A stretch of 64,000 nt of DNA from Phoronis australis. Its lineage: Eukaryota; Phoronida; Phoronidae. The notes below the pieces were generated by a model. It saw only the letters and a list, made by a program, of their open reading frames with translations. It was not told the DNA's origin and ran no database searches. Both the position numbers and the translations under genes were made by a program. The stretch is from assembly GCA_002633005.1 (NCBI GenBank), contig NMRA01000282.1, forward strand, positions 333,748 to 397,747, written 5' to 3'. Positions 10,070 to 20,212 of the stretch are shown here, piece by piece. Numbering within the stretch: the first letter of the stretch is position 1; the number at the start of each line of letters is the position of its first letter.

Positions 10070-10455
10070 TGCTACACCGTCAGTTCAGGCAAACACGAAT
10101 TAGTGACAGCATTGCATCTGTTGATGGCGAAGGACTACAACCGTCTTCTTCTGTAGGTAGTCGATCCTCTGGTGGGCCGCTCCTCTGTCTCTTTGGCAAA
10201 CACTTCCCAGAGCGTATCGTTGGAACAGGTGTAAAGAAAAACATTACTCGAGCCTGTGTTGTGTGTGCACCTGTTGAACGGAAGCGTTTATCACGAGTAG
10301 GAGTGAAGCGAAGAAGGCCCGGTAGAGAATCGTCTTACCAATGCAATGTCTGTAAAAAGACGTTGTGCGTTGTCCCGTGCTTCGTGTTGTATCATACCTG
10401 TGACAATTATGAAAAAGCATACTACGATGAACAGCAATGCGCTGAGGACGCATAA
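10070..10455 (+). mobile_element. piggyBac-type transposase, C-terminal fragment, copy 1
   Basis: The open frame ends in a Cys-rich segment typical of the C-terminal domain of piggyBac (PGBD) transposases. It reads LFGKHFPERI, then TRACVVC, then SYQCNVCKKTLCVVPCF, then LYHT. This domain binds zinc and the element ends in known members. The catalytic Asp domain is not present upstream, and no terminal repeats were found, so this is a stranded fragment. The frame is open to 9985 on the left without family resemblance. A second, more decayed copy lies at about 18385-18760. Confidence 0.7.
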
Positions 10456-11360
10456 CAGCTGTTTGACACACCTGGACACACCTTGAATGTGAATGTGAAA
10501 ATTAGACACTTGTTATGTCGTGCAATATCAAAATTTATGGTTGGTGTGGGTAGTTTGTACACTCATCTATATAGCATTAACTTGCTGTAGGATTTTCTGA
10601 GCATTGCATACTGGTGTCTTCCTTGTCTCGCCTGTTGTTCTGTGGCCTCTCTTGTTTGGATTGCACATTTGTTACTGAATTCAGAACACTTCTACCTTCC
10701 TTATATTGGACATTTTGTCTTATGTATTGGTTGTACGTGTTTATTTGCATGAGAGCACTGAAAATATTTTTTACATCTTTACCTGGATTTGACTTGTCAT
10801 CAGGTGTGTATGTCATAATTTTCTCGCTGATTGTTAAGAAGGAGATGAAGCTGTTTCTATTAGCTTCAAAATGGTGTATAATATACAGTATAAATTATAA
10901 ACCGTTTTGTTTAGTTTTTATTAAAACTGGTGTTATTATTGATCTTGACCTAAAAATAACCAGTGAGCCCCTTTAACCACTGGTGCATTGCACCACAAGA
11001 GTATTGGCTAAAGAATTGTAGTGCTTACCAGTTGAGTGACAATTAATTTACTAACTAAGGCACATTTAACAGGACATAATTTTTTCAACCGTAACATAAC
11101 TTTATTAGGAAGTTTGCTTATGTTTGCTCTTTAATCAATAAAAATGGTTGCCGGATTGAATGACATTTAACTTTGTTTTATAAATGTAGAAAAAGCTGTA
11201 GTTAATTTTTTGATTGACGAATCATGATCAGTTCAAAACTGGTGGAAGCGGAAGAAAAAGTTCCTTTAAATAGTCTATTAAACCTAATGCCAGTCTTGTG
11301 TTAACCGGAAACGTTTAGTGGATAAGAAACCAGCTGATGATTGCCTTTTGTTGTTTTTAG
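10456..11360. other. non-coding stretch, AT-rich
   Basis: A 120-codon open frame at 10614-10976 is hydrophobic and AT-driven, with no family resemblance. Nothing else seen. The last 40 bases are the pyrimidine-rich lead to A10. Confidence 0.45.
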
Positions 11361-11542
11361 GCTTAATGTGCGGCATTTGCCAGAAGACGATCAAAAGTAC
11401 GCAGCGAAATAACATGTACCGCCACATAAAGGCCGAGCACTTAGGAATCCGGCACCAATGCCCCCTCTGTCCGGCAACGTTTAAGTGGCAGGATGCCATT
11501 AAATCGCACTTGAGAACTCACCACAATGTTGGGAAGTACTAA
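11361..11542 (+). CDS. A10: alternative terminal exon, C2H2 finger pair
   Basis: The acceptor is ttgtttttag. It encodes 59 codons then taa. Finger 1 (LMCGICQK) is the last plus-strand member with x14 spacing, and ends HIKAEH. The join is LGIRHQ. Finger 2 (CPLCPATFKW) has helix residues W/D/A/S and a His pair HLRTHH, where either last His could serve. The tail is NVGKY. A hexamer at 12198-12203 is the first good poly(A) candidate, 656 nt after the stop. Confidence 0.9.
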
Positions 11543-12596
11543 ATCCTTGAGTTTTAACTCTGAGCACTAGGTGTCTCAGTGCTACACCCAAAGGGCTGTT
11601 TATTGTCCTGGTGTATATCACAAAGAAGAGGCGTGTCTGATTAACTCATGTCAATCAAAGAGCTGGAATATTAAAATGAAAGAAATAAGACTTAATGATT
11701 GGACATTTGTATATTTGATCTTGAATGGTTATTGGCTTATCTACGAAGAATTATTATAACAGCAAGGATAAACCAAAGGGTATAGTAATAATTGCCTGAA
11801 TGTTAATAGGTGGATTTTTGGAGTAATCTGTCCTAGAGGCAAATTCTGTTGCATTCATTGATCTTTTCAATGCCAGATATTTCTTCAACAAAGCGTCATT
11901 ATAATGAACTTTTTACATCAGTGTGTAAATCATAGGTAGCTTAGATTTAGGTTGTTTTTAGACTGACGGTGTTGTGCATAGGAGTGAATTCGAAGGATTG
12001 TATCTGAGCTATCACATATTCCTGGTACCACCTCAGAATGTTCCTTCCTATCACATTCTGTTTTCAGTGGTCAAGAATGAAAGTTTTGTGTTTTTGTTGA
12101 CATCACTTGGGATCTGTTTCTGGTGAAATGTGTGACTTTAGACTTAAGTTAGAACTTTGGTCAGCTATTTTTGAAATGTAATTAATTCTCACTTATAAAT
12201 AAACAACAGTGTAGTACATGTGACCATGACCATGTACAGGCAAAAACTGAAAGATGAAGATGAATCACATGTGTGTCTGTGCTGGCCATGGTTACAATCC
12301 CACTTCCATGTTTGTGATACTCAATAAGAAGTAGTCTGATGTTAGCAAACATACCGAGACGATAATAAAAGCTGTTAGCTGGTTGTGCTTTTCATCCCAT
12401 TGCAAGTTTGATGAAATTAGACGTTTAGTACACATATGGAAGAGTCCAATTTATGCCCTTAAAAAATTTTCTACCAACTCCTTTCATTGTTGTCTCCTAA
12501 GTCCTTCATTGTCTCAATTCTATAAAAAGCTGAAAGCTGCCAGAGGCTAACAGATACTGACAATTTCATAGTTGGTGATGTTTTTCCGTTTTGTAG
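11543..12596. other. 3' flank of A10 and intron lead to A11
   Basis: No gene. Contains the poly(A) hexamer noted for A10 and AT-rich unique-looking sequence. Confidence 0.45.
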
Positions 12597-12769
12597 GGTT
12601 TAGTTGTGGAATTTGTGGCAATACGCAGACAAAGAAAGGTAACCTATGGCGACACATCAGAGCGGAGCACTTTGGTGTTCGCGTCGAGTGCGCGCACTGC
12701 TCGGCCAAGTTCAAATGGTCCACTGATCTTCAGAGACACTTGAAGAGCTTCCACAACATGCTCTCTTAA
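12597..12769 (+). CDS. A11: alternative terminal exon, C2H2 finger pair
   Basis: The acceptor is ccgttttgtag. It is the first member with canonical x12 spacing in finger 1 (FSCGICGN...HIRAEH; helix K/G/N/R at -1/2/3/6). The join is FGVRVE. Finger 2 reads CAHCSAKFKW, with helix W/T/D/R. It ends SFHNMLS and taa, and the FHNM end recurs in A12 and A13. An aataaa hexamer at 12905-12910, 136 nt after the stop, fits a private poly(A) site. Confidence 0.9.
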
Positions 12770-13624
12770 CTGCATTGAGACGTGAAAAATAGATATCTAT
12801 GTTAGTGAATCGCGTTCTGTTAGTGCTGTACTCCATTTTCAGTTCTGGATTTCGAGATATTGAGGAAGTTGTCCTGTTTCAGTTCGTATGTTTGCCATTT
12901 TGGTAATAAAAGTTCGATGAAGTAGATGCTTAGGACTTTTCTTGCCAGACGGTTTGTGTCAGTCATTGTAATGCTTGATAACGGTTGATTGGTATACCTG
13001 TTGTCATGGTTACCGAAGTGAAACTCTGCCTACAAATAGACCACGGTCTACGATAATGTAGTTATTGGCATTTTTCTGAATAATTCAAATCACCATCGCA
13101 TGTAAACTTATTTTGAGTTCAATATTTACATAAAGACCCTTTCAGACCAACTCTGGTACTGGAAGAATGTTGAGGTAAAGTGCGAAGTTAGGCCAACTTC
13201 GACACCAGCTTTGGTACACCGTAATTAAATCTCTTGTTCAGGTAATCAAAATTATTGTCAGATGGCACTGGCAAAACATGTGATGATAGAATGGTGAATA
13301 TTTGAATAAAATATCAACTGATATATTGTGCAATTATTGGCATCGACACCTGCCAATATCTTTGATGCCTCTGATGTTAACGTTACACACTGCATTGAAT
13401 CCTCAAACCCATCGCACCACCAGATGACATTCACAATAGTTTTTCTGTTGTATAATTCTCATTTTCCGGATCGATTGCTCTCCCATGGCGTGAGGTACGA
13501 AATAGCGGAACACCTCAAGATACGACGGGCATGTCAGCAGCCTCGCTTTTGCTCCATTGAAGATTGACATATTAGCGTCTGTCGTCTGAACACTTTATAT
13601 TTTATTTTATATCATATTTAAGTC
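12770..13624. other. non-coding stretch
   Basis: Only the A11 poly(A) candidate and unique-looking sequence. A string near 13500-13535 reads AEHLKIRRAC, like the middle of a finger pair, but its flanks do not match. Confidence 0.4.
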
Positions 13625-13860
13625 ATGATGGGAAAGTATTACTGCTTTGCTGCGGGTTGTAATGTCGATTCAAGGAAGTGGGATAAGCTAGATGAATATC
13701 CATAGATGCGTGATGTCGCATTTCACTCTTTCCTGATGGTTCTGAGAGACAAAAGACGGCAAAACCCGTTGTGTACACCACTGTATAATCTCACGGCTGA
13801 GAAGTGCGGAGTACGGGAATTGCAAGACTATGGAATGTTCTTTAAATGGGTCTGAGTTCA
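13625..13860 (+). pseudogene. THAP-like zinc domain relic
   Basis: The frame opens MGKYYCFAAGC, then a polar stretch to EYP, hits a tag, and continues MRDVAFHSF. A 1-bp shift then continues PDGSERQK. The C-x4-C followed about 30 residues later by FHSFP is the start of a THAP (C2CH) domain as I know it from animal transposase-derived proteins. The later Cys-His half is not visible. Two defects in 60 codons make it dead. It is not a member of the finger-pair array. Confidence 0.4.
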
Positions 13861-14215
13861 TAGCTGAGCTGAACAGATTTTGAAACTTTTCATCCTCATC
13901 GTCAAATATTGTTTTTTAAATGTGTTAATAATATCTTGTCTAGAGAACATGCCTACACGTAACAACCTGTGATTGTTGTAATCATACTCTTGGGACAGCA
14001 AAATAGTAAAATAATTGACCAAGATGACCTGGAACTCCTCGTCAGAATGGGTGAGCGCAAACAGATTTCCCAACATGACAGCTAAATGCAAGGACAATTC
14101 ACCATCAGCCTTATGGTTAAAATTGTGTGCAAGACACCTTTCATGGAAAGAACGATAAAACAAAATTTCACTTGTCGGTCATGGTGTGTCCTAAATTGAT
14201 GACATTTTACCGTAG
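13861..14215 (-). repeat. dispersed repeat family 2 (MITE-like), copy
   Basis: The right end, reading close to 'aaatttcacttgtcgg', 'catggtgtgtcc' and 'aaattgatgacattttac', matches the terminal part of the element at 15520-15755 in the opposite orientation. Related ends lie at about 37990, 41150, 51550 and 59755. The left boundary is uncertain. Confidence 0.45.
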
Positions 14216-14297
14216 ACAAAATGATCTTAATGACCTGGCATGTCTGGCAATGACCCCGCATGTCTGGTATTGACCTTAATGGGGCGGCATGTCCTGT

Positions 14298-14365
14298 AAT
14301 GGCCTTAATGGTCCAATGGCCTTAATGGTCCAATGGCCTTAATGGTCCAATGGCCTTAATGGTCC
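14298..14365 (+). repeat. 17-bp tandem repeat
   Basis: Four exact units of aatggccttaatggtcc. Related but looser 'catgtctgg' and 'gacctt' units extend left to about 14222. Confidence 0.9.
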
Positions 14366-14511
14366 GGTATTTCATTGAATTTCAGGGTATGCTGTTTATT
14401 ACAATCATCGAAATATCTCCATGGACATAGTTGTGGTGGGGGAAGGTGACATAGCTCACACGTGATAGCTGCAACGTAACGATATTTAGATTTCCACTTG
14501 TTCGTTTCTAG

Positions 14512-14684
14512 GTTTTGCTTGCGGTCTTTGCGGTAATTGCTACGCAAGGAAAAAGCACCTGTGGCGCCACATGAGGGCACAACACTTGGGTATTCGCTAT
14601 GACTGCCCTCACTGTGAGCAGACCTTCAAGTGGAGTAGTGACGTAAAAGTTCACTTGAAAAAATTTCACAATATGACCAAATGA
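14512..14684 (+). CDS. A12: alternative terminal exon, C2H2 finger pair
   Basis: The acceptor is ttcgtttctag. No ATG precedes the fingers. Finger 1 (FACGLCGN, x12, ends HMRAQH) has helix R/K/H/R. The join is LGIRYD. Finger 2 (CPHCEQTFKW) has helix W/S/D/V and ends FHNMTK then tga. It pairs with A13: acceptor, the LGIRYDCP core and a downstream 'ggagttgaaacggt' block are shared, so the duplication took non-coding flank with it. An aataaa hexamer is at 15161-15166, 477 nt after the stop. Confidence 0.9.
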
Positions 14685-15519
14685 TGACGGATGTGACGTT
14701 TTCTGGAGTTGAAACGGTGGATGATACGAATTTTCAAATTCCACCAATGGGACATTGTGAAATTGTGAAATGAACATTTGTTGGTTGTGTCACATGGTGA
14801 AGCGAACATTAGCATAGTTGTCCACAAGATGGCGTGACCGTGTATGTGACACTATCATCTGTCTGGAGTTGAAACCGTCTGAGCAAACTGTCTGATGAGA
14901 TTTTATCACTGAATTGTGGATTATCTTTTTAAAAGTTTTAATGTTATCCACGTTATATTGACATTTGGTTTGTGTTCTGAGGCATTTGCCACTCCAGCTA
15001 ACTTTTAAGTTGTCAGAGTAATGCTGAAAATAATGTCAGTACTATGTTGAATTATGAACAAAAAGTATATGAAAAGAACCAATGTGGGTAAATTTCCTAG
15101 GTATGGCAAGTGGTGTTGTGTGATGTATCAGTTGCTGTATGTAGATGGTATTTCGTTTTAAATAAATGTTGGCTGAAGTTGGAGTATTGTAATTGAGTTT
15201 AATTTTACAGCTTCTGTCTCCTGTAGGTGTTGTGTAATGTCAGAAATGTGTAAAGCAAAAGATGTTTACAATTTTCATAACTGACCCAGGACTGCCTAAG
15301 CTATGTAGGTATAGGTTTTTGTGCTGATGAACATGGTAGTGAGTGGTAGGAAATTGGTGGAAAGGGGAAGGTGGAATAGGGGTTCATGGCAGTTTTGGAA
15401 GAGCGAACTTCTGTCATGATCCATGGAGTATGACCATGAGTCTATAATGTGCGTTTACAGAGGTAGGGCCCTCTTCAACCCCTGTTAAAGAGTCGTTATT
15501 CTCACCTGATTATTTACCG
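14685..15519. other. 3' flank of A12
   Basis: No gene. Holds the hexamer noted for A12. Confidence 0.45.
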
Positions 15520-15755
15520 TAAAATCTCACTAATATAGGATACAATATGGCGGATAAAAGAAATTATTATATTTTTCACTTTTTCAATGAAAGATAGCAT
15601 TAATGTAAATTCTTTTGCATATACAAGGTCTCTACCATAGCAACTGTCAGACAATATTTTGAGAAAATGTTGGCATTCGCAACAATGTGAAGCCCTTGAG
15701 AAATTAATGAAGCCAGTTTTGGTAATTATGTTTGTCTGAAATTGGTGAGATTTTA
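15520..15755. mobile_element. MITE-like element with terminal inverted repeats
   Basis: The left end taaaatctcactaat and right end attggtgagatttta are inverted complements with one mismatch over 15 bp. The interior carries 'acaatatggcgga' and 'ttcactttttca', seen again at other dispersed sites. At 236 bp with no coding capacity, this fits a miniature inverted-repeat element. It stops 59 bp before A13. Confidence 0.7.
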
Positions 15756-15814
15756 TTGTACTATGCAAGTGCCCGAAGTAAGACTTGCATTCATTTCCGA
15801 TTGTTCGTTTCTAG

Positions 15815-15990
15815 GTTTCATCTGTGGGTTTTGTGGCTATTGTTTCACACAGAAACAGAGTGTCCATCGCCATATGAGGGGCCAACACCTAGGTATTCGC
15901 TATGACTGCCCGCTCTGCGACCAAACATTCAAGTGGAAAACTGATTTGAAAACGCACTTTTTAAAATTCCACAACATGACTTATGGCTGA
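15815..15990 (+). CDS. A13: alternative terminal exon, C2H2 finger pair
   Basis: The acceptor gttcgtttctag is nearly identical to that of A12. Finger 1 (FICGFCGY, x12, HMRGQH) has helix Q/Q/S/R, unlike its sister's R/K/H/R. Finger 2 (CPLCDQTFKW) has helix W/T/D/T. It ends FHNMTYG then tga. Since the scaffold is shared and the contact residues are not, the pair looks like duplication followed by a change of DNA target. No good poly(A) hexamer was seen close by. Confidence 0.9.
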
Positions 15991-16140
15991 AAGGAAAATT
16001 TTCAGGAGTTGAAACGGTGAATGAAACGGTGTGCTAGTGGTGATCTTCTAACCTGAAAATTTCTGTCTCTAGTTGAAGTTTGAAGTAACAAGTTCCCTAA
16101 CATGACCACATCTTGAATGCAACTTTTCTGTCTGGAATTA

Positions 16141-16454
16141 AAGGGACATCATAGGATTGATGACTGATAAGTGCATGTTGGGGCTTGTCGCATGGGATGG
16201 ACATTTTTGATTTGTTAGCTTTGACCAGAGCTGTAAAACCACAAAATCCTTTCGTTTTTTGTGATTTTGTTACAAATCGCCATTTCTCACCATTGTCTGG
16301 CAGACACTAGCTGAAATCAAGGCCAGTGCCTTACTGTTAAAATACACGTCAAGTAATTTCTATTATATATGGCTCAGCGTAGAGTGTTTGGCTGCTGTAG
16401 CAGAGCCAGTGTTAATCTCTAGAAAAATTACTTTTCTCTCTGATAATGTCCCTT
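16141..16454 (+). mobile_element. MITE-like element with tRNA-like segment, copy 1
   Basis: The termini aagggacat and atgtccctt are perfect inverted complements, 314 bp apart. Inside are 'gaccagagctgtaaaaccacaaaa'-type sequence and, near the right end, a tRNA-like stretch starting 'ggctcagcgtagagtgtt'. Matching copies are at 32616-32947 (same strand) and 43452-43793 (opposite strand). Confidence 0.65.
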
Positions 16455-17602
16455 ACAGTCGAGGTTGAAGCAGGCATTCAATTTCTTCAAATTTGGTATG
16501 TAAAGTAAAGCTGGCGCAGCGCCATCTTGTGCTCCGCAGTAATTGTTTTGGTGCATGCTTTGGGCAGAACCTTTAGTTTTGGTTCTTGAATACTGCGAGC
16601 TGGCGTACCTTGTTGTACCCATTTACAAAATGACTGCAAAAATGCTGCAAGATGTGACTACTTTCAACATTCCTCTGGCTGCATTGGATTTTTGTCAACA
16701 AAAAGCTTTGGCGTTTATGAAGACTAATTCAACGCTTCTTGGGCCAATCCGACTGTGCAAACTAGACTAAATCTAGCTAGTCCCAACAAGTCTTGCTATG
16801 GAAGCAATTGATGAACTCCTGGGACCTGTTTCATGGAATGTGGCTTAGGTTGGAGATTGGCTCCACCCAATTATTTGAGAAAAATAACCTTATCTCACTT
16901 GAGCAATATACAAAATTCCTGAAGGTACATACAACTGCTAGTCTGAAATAATTTCTGTCACATTTCTGAACTGTTCTAGGCTTGTAATNNNNNNNNNNNG
17001 GGGGGGGGGGGGGGTGCAGTTGTGAACAGGGGGATGGGCATAAGACTAAATCTCTGTCTAATTGTTAAATCGTGGAACAGTCCCCTGTTCCATACTTTTG
17101 TCATATGCACTGGCAGCATTAGATTCTGGCCCAAAGCATGAAGTAAAAATTGATTTTCAAAATGGCACTGCATGGGGCTTAAATTCACTTGGGTATTGTT
17201 GTGCTGTAGAAATGCTATAGGCAGTTAAACATTAACACAGTAGATTATTAGTCTTTGCAGTGATACTAAACAGTGAAGTGTGATTAATTTGTGTGGGCTA
17301 ACTTGCTGATTGCTGATGGGTTAAGTTTGTTACTCTTTTTCTGTTCTGTTAGGCATTGTCATTTTCATGCTATGGTAATTTTGAGAGTGTTGGACTGTGT
17401 TGTTTGCGAAATGATTGCTAATTGTCAGAGCAGTGGGTAAACACCATATTTTTGAACTTATGTCATCAGGAACTAGAAAATTTTCAAGGCATACAGTATC
17501 TGGCTGGTGGTTGTATCCATTTTGCTTTCTTTATTGTTAGTAAGATAGTAGCTGTGTTTCCTCGTTGGGACGTTCTACTCACAGGTGTCTCTGCTCTTTT
17601 AG
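16455..17602. other. non-coding stretch with an assembly gap
   Basis: About 16780-17180 matches about 30900-31330 (dispersed repeat). Eleven N at 16989-16999 abut fifteen G at 17000-17014, which is a sequencing or assembly artefact. No gene is supported. Confidence 0.5.
16989..16999. other. assembly gap
   Basis: Eleven N followed by fifteen G; real length unknown. Confidence 0.95.
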
Positions 17603-17808
17603 GTCGATTTATCTGCGGCATATGTGGGAAGTCGGCCACTCAGAGAACAAGCTGTTACCGTCACATAAAGGCGGAACACTTGGGCGTTCGTCACCAATGT
17701 CCGATGTGCGAAAAAACTTTCAAATGGAAAGACCAAATAAAATATCATCTCATCTCTTTTCACAAATATGTTACTAAAAAAACGGATATAAATCCATCTA
17801 CCTTGTGA
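17603..17808 (+). CDS. A14: alternative terminal exon, C2H2 finger pair with tail
   Basis: The acceptor is ctgctcttttag. Finger 1 (RFICGICGK, x12, HIKAEH) has helix Q/T/S/R, with a Cys in place of the core Leu. The join is LGVRHQ. Finger 2 (CPMCEKTFKW) has helix W/D/Q/Y. After the last His an 18-residue basic then polar tail (KYVTKKTDINPS...) precedes tga; most members have 5 to 7 residues there. An aataaa hexamer lies at 17866-17871, 58 nt after the stop, followed by a T/G-rich stretch. Confidence 0.9.
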
Positions 17809-17865
17809 CTGAGTCATTGTAACTTGTGTGCAGTTTAGTATAGTTCATAGTTCGTCATATATTAT

Positions 17866-17871
17866 AATAAA
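17866..17871 (+). other. candidate poly(A) signal of A14
   Basis: AATAAA 58 nt after the A14 stop, followed by AAGAAGTATTTATG. It is the best-placed signal in the array and supports A14 as a true terminal exon. Confidence 0.5.
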
Positions 17872-18384
17872 AGAAGTATTTATGTCATAAGAACTCACAT
17901 TTGATAGATTTTTGGCTTTTGATGCAAATTCACCACAGCCTGTCAAGATTGAAACTGTTGTACAAGCTTGGACCTTAACACAATATTGCTTCCCGAACTC
18001 AGTTTGTCATCACAGGCATTCTGTTTAGTACCTTTAGTGTACAACCGTGACAAACTGAAGAATACAAAAGCTGTTGCTTCAAAATTCAAGATATGGCGGA
18101 CAAGTGAAATTTTTTTTCTCATTTTTTTAAAGGACCTGTAGCACCAAAATAATGTTTTGCCGTGGTCAAGCTATGCACCGTAGCTATAAGCCAAAAGAAT
18201 ATGGCAAATGGCTCATTGTTCCCCGTAATGATGACTGAGCGAAAGCAGAATTCTCCACTATGATTGGTTGATTGTAAAGCATGATTGACAGGCATAGTAA
18301 CCTTCTGTCAATAGAGTTGACCTCAGAAAACCAATTCTATTGCTGATTGTGTCTTTGTAAGGCGTTCAGCTAGTTAGTTATGCT
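17872..18384. other. non-coding stretch
   Basis: About 18090-18135 carries the 'atatggcgga', 'aagtgaaattt' motif of the second dispersed family. No gene seen. Confidence 0.4.
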
Positions 18385-18760
18385 TAATCAGTTGACAGCC
18401 AGGGATTACAACCATCCCCCTCTGTGGACAGTGTTGCTAAATCAGTTGAAATCCAGGTACTACAACTATCCCCTTCTGTGGACAGACGTCTTCAGGGAAA
18501 CCTCTACTTAGTGGGTGTTACAGGCACAGGGTCAAAGGAAAACGTCACTCGGGCTTGTGCTGTGTGTGTGAACCTACACTGCAGAATCGTCCGATGCAAG
18601 TAGGTGGGAAGAGCTGGGAAGGAATCGTCTTACCAGTTTAGCTTCTGTGGAAAAGCATTTTGCATTTTGCCTTGCTTCGGGTTGTATTGTCGTGATAAGA
18701 ATTAAGAAGTGTTTTTTCATGAAGAACAATGTGCCAAGGATGTAACTGATAAACTGCATT
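18385..18760 (+). mobile_element. piggyBac-type transposase C-terminal fragment, copy 2 (decayed)
   Basis: Aligns by eye with copy 1 at 10110-10455. Shared strings include 'aaacgtcactcgggcttgtg', 'gaatcgtcttaccag', 'tgccttgcttcg', 'gttgtattg' and 'gaacaatg'. Frameshifts and stops break it. A 50-bp piece ('aatcagttgaaatccaggtac'-like) is duplicated in tandem at its left end. It holds the same C-terminal domain part as copy 1 and no more, suggesting both derive from a short non-autonomous or already truncated element. Confidence 0.6.
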
Positions 18761-18838
18761 TTGACTCCCCTGATCATGCATGAAAGTACGTGTGAGCATC
18801 ACAAGTACGTGTAGACACCAGTTATGTTATGTAGTTAA

Positions 18839-18945
18839 CCCGCCCCTTCTGCCAAACAATGCTTGACTTGGACCCGCCCCTTCTGCCAAAGGCTTGATTA
18901 GGACCCGCCTCTTCTGCCAAACAAGGCTTGATTTTGGATCTGACT
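18839..18945 (+). repeat. tandem repeat, about 33 bp unit, three copies
   Basis: Units of 'cccgccccttctgccaaa' followed by 'caatgcttgacttgga' or close variants. Confidence 0.8.
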
Positions 18946-19869
18946 TCTTGTTATAAGATCGGTCTCATCCTGCTGCTTGATTCGAAAGAGTTGCCATGTT
19001 TAAGAAGAACTCTCAGGCCGTTTTTATCTCTGACTAGGTCCTAGTCACCAGGTGGCATGACTGTTTCATCTACGTGTGGGATCACCTAGAACTGCCAATC
19101 TGTAGTATTCTTCTGGGTTGATTCCAAGGGCATTTAAATTGGGTGTGGGTGTTAAGTCCAGCATGGCTGCTTGAATATGAAATTCTTGAGAAGTCCAGGA
19201 TGTGGGTTTAGCTGAACGGTGGATTCTCTTTCAAAAATCCCTTTACCATTTATTGCTCGCAAAGAAGATTTTGTTAGAACGCACTTAAATCAAAACAATT
19301 TGATAAGTCTGGGATGGGGGCTCTCTCGACTGTTGGATTCTGTTGCAGAAACGATTTCACCATTTTTTGCACAAATAGGATTACGTACATGAAAATGCGC
19401 TTGAGGCAAAACAAAACAATGAAGAAATTGGAAGTAGTTTTAAAAGTGAATTTAGATGGCTAACATTTGTTGTTAGAGGGTAAATAACAGATCTGAGAAA
19501 CTATTCCAAGTGTATTGACTGTAAGAATGTACAATATAAAATCACCTGCAGTTTAGGTTTTCAAAAATTCACATTCAAAACAAAAATGACACTATGCTAT
19601 CATTATAAACAATTGAGTTGCATTTTGGGGCATTAGTGAAGATTTTTAGGCATGGGATTCAAAAATTATACTTGTATAGCTTGAAGGTGACATTTAATAT
19701 GTGAAATGTCAGATGAATATGACAATTGTTCTCCGTCAGGGTTTACAAATTTTCTTTTTGAAAAGAGTTTCGGGCATTATAGTTGATTATTTATCAAATA
19801 TCTTCATTTTTGTGGCTTCTTTCAGTTTTCTCTAGTTTGATGTGACTTACTACTCTGTTTTACTCCACG
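18946..19869. other. non-coding stretch
   Basis: No gene or clear repeat seen. Confidence 0.4.
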
Positions 19870-20028
19870 TGGATCTGTAGTGATCAGTTTTGTGTGGCCC
19901 GTATCTCTGTCAGTTTTGTGGGATTCGGTTCCGTCTCAGTTCTGTGTGACCTTACTTATCTCTATCAGTTTTGCTTGACCCGGATCTCTCTATCAGTTTT
20001 GTGTGACCCGGATTTCTCCCTCTGTTGT
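19870..20028 (+). repeat. short tandem repeat leading into the A15 acceptor
   Basis: Four to five imperfect units of 'tctctatcagttttgtgtgacc', about 30 bp each. They run without a break into the pyrimidine tract (ctccctctgttgtag) of A15, so the branch-point region of this exon is made of repeat units. Confidence 0.75.
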
Positions 20029-20030
20029 AG

Positions 20031-20212
20031 GCTTTGGCTGTACTCATTGCAACAAGTCATTTACACGATTATCTTCTCTTGACCGCCACATGAAGGAGTG
20101 CCATCTGGGTATCCGTCATGAGTGTCCGGCCTGCGAAAAAAGTTATGCCAGAAGAGACATGTTGCATGCTCACGTGAAATCCGCCCATCAGCGGATAACC
20201 AGTTATTTTTAG
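20031..20212 (+). CDS. A15: alternative terminal exon, divergent C2H2 finger pair
   Basis: The acceptor is ctctgttgtag. Finger 1 (FGCTHCNKSF, x12, HMKECH) has helix R/S/S/R and the ordinary Phe of C2H2 fingers. The join is LGIRHE. Finger 2 (CPACEKSYAR) is one of three members without an aromatic residue at -1 (helix R/D/M/A), so it may contact DNA in the standard way. The tail is QRITSYF then tag. Candidate hexamer aataaa at 20554-20559. Confidence 0.9.

Noticed and set aside
10614-10976. 120-codon hydrophobic frame
   Set aside because: Composition effect of T-rich DNA; no family resemblance.
13328-13567. Possible finger-exon fragment with AEHLKIRRAC
   Set aside because: Only ten residues fit and neither flank shows a Cys pair or an acceptor.
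17000-17014. G-run as a regulatory G-quadruplex
   Set aside because: It abuts N bases and, as at 27545-27561, most likely reflects poor sequence at a gap.
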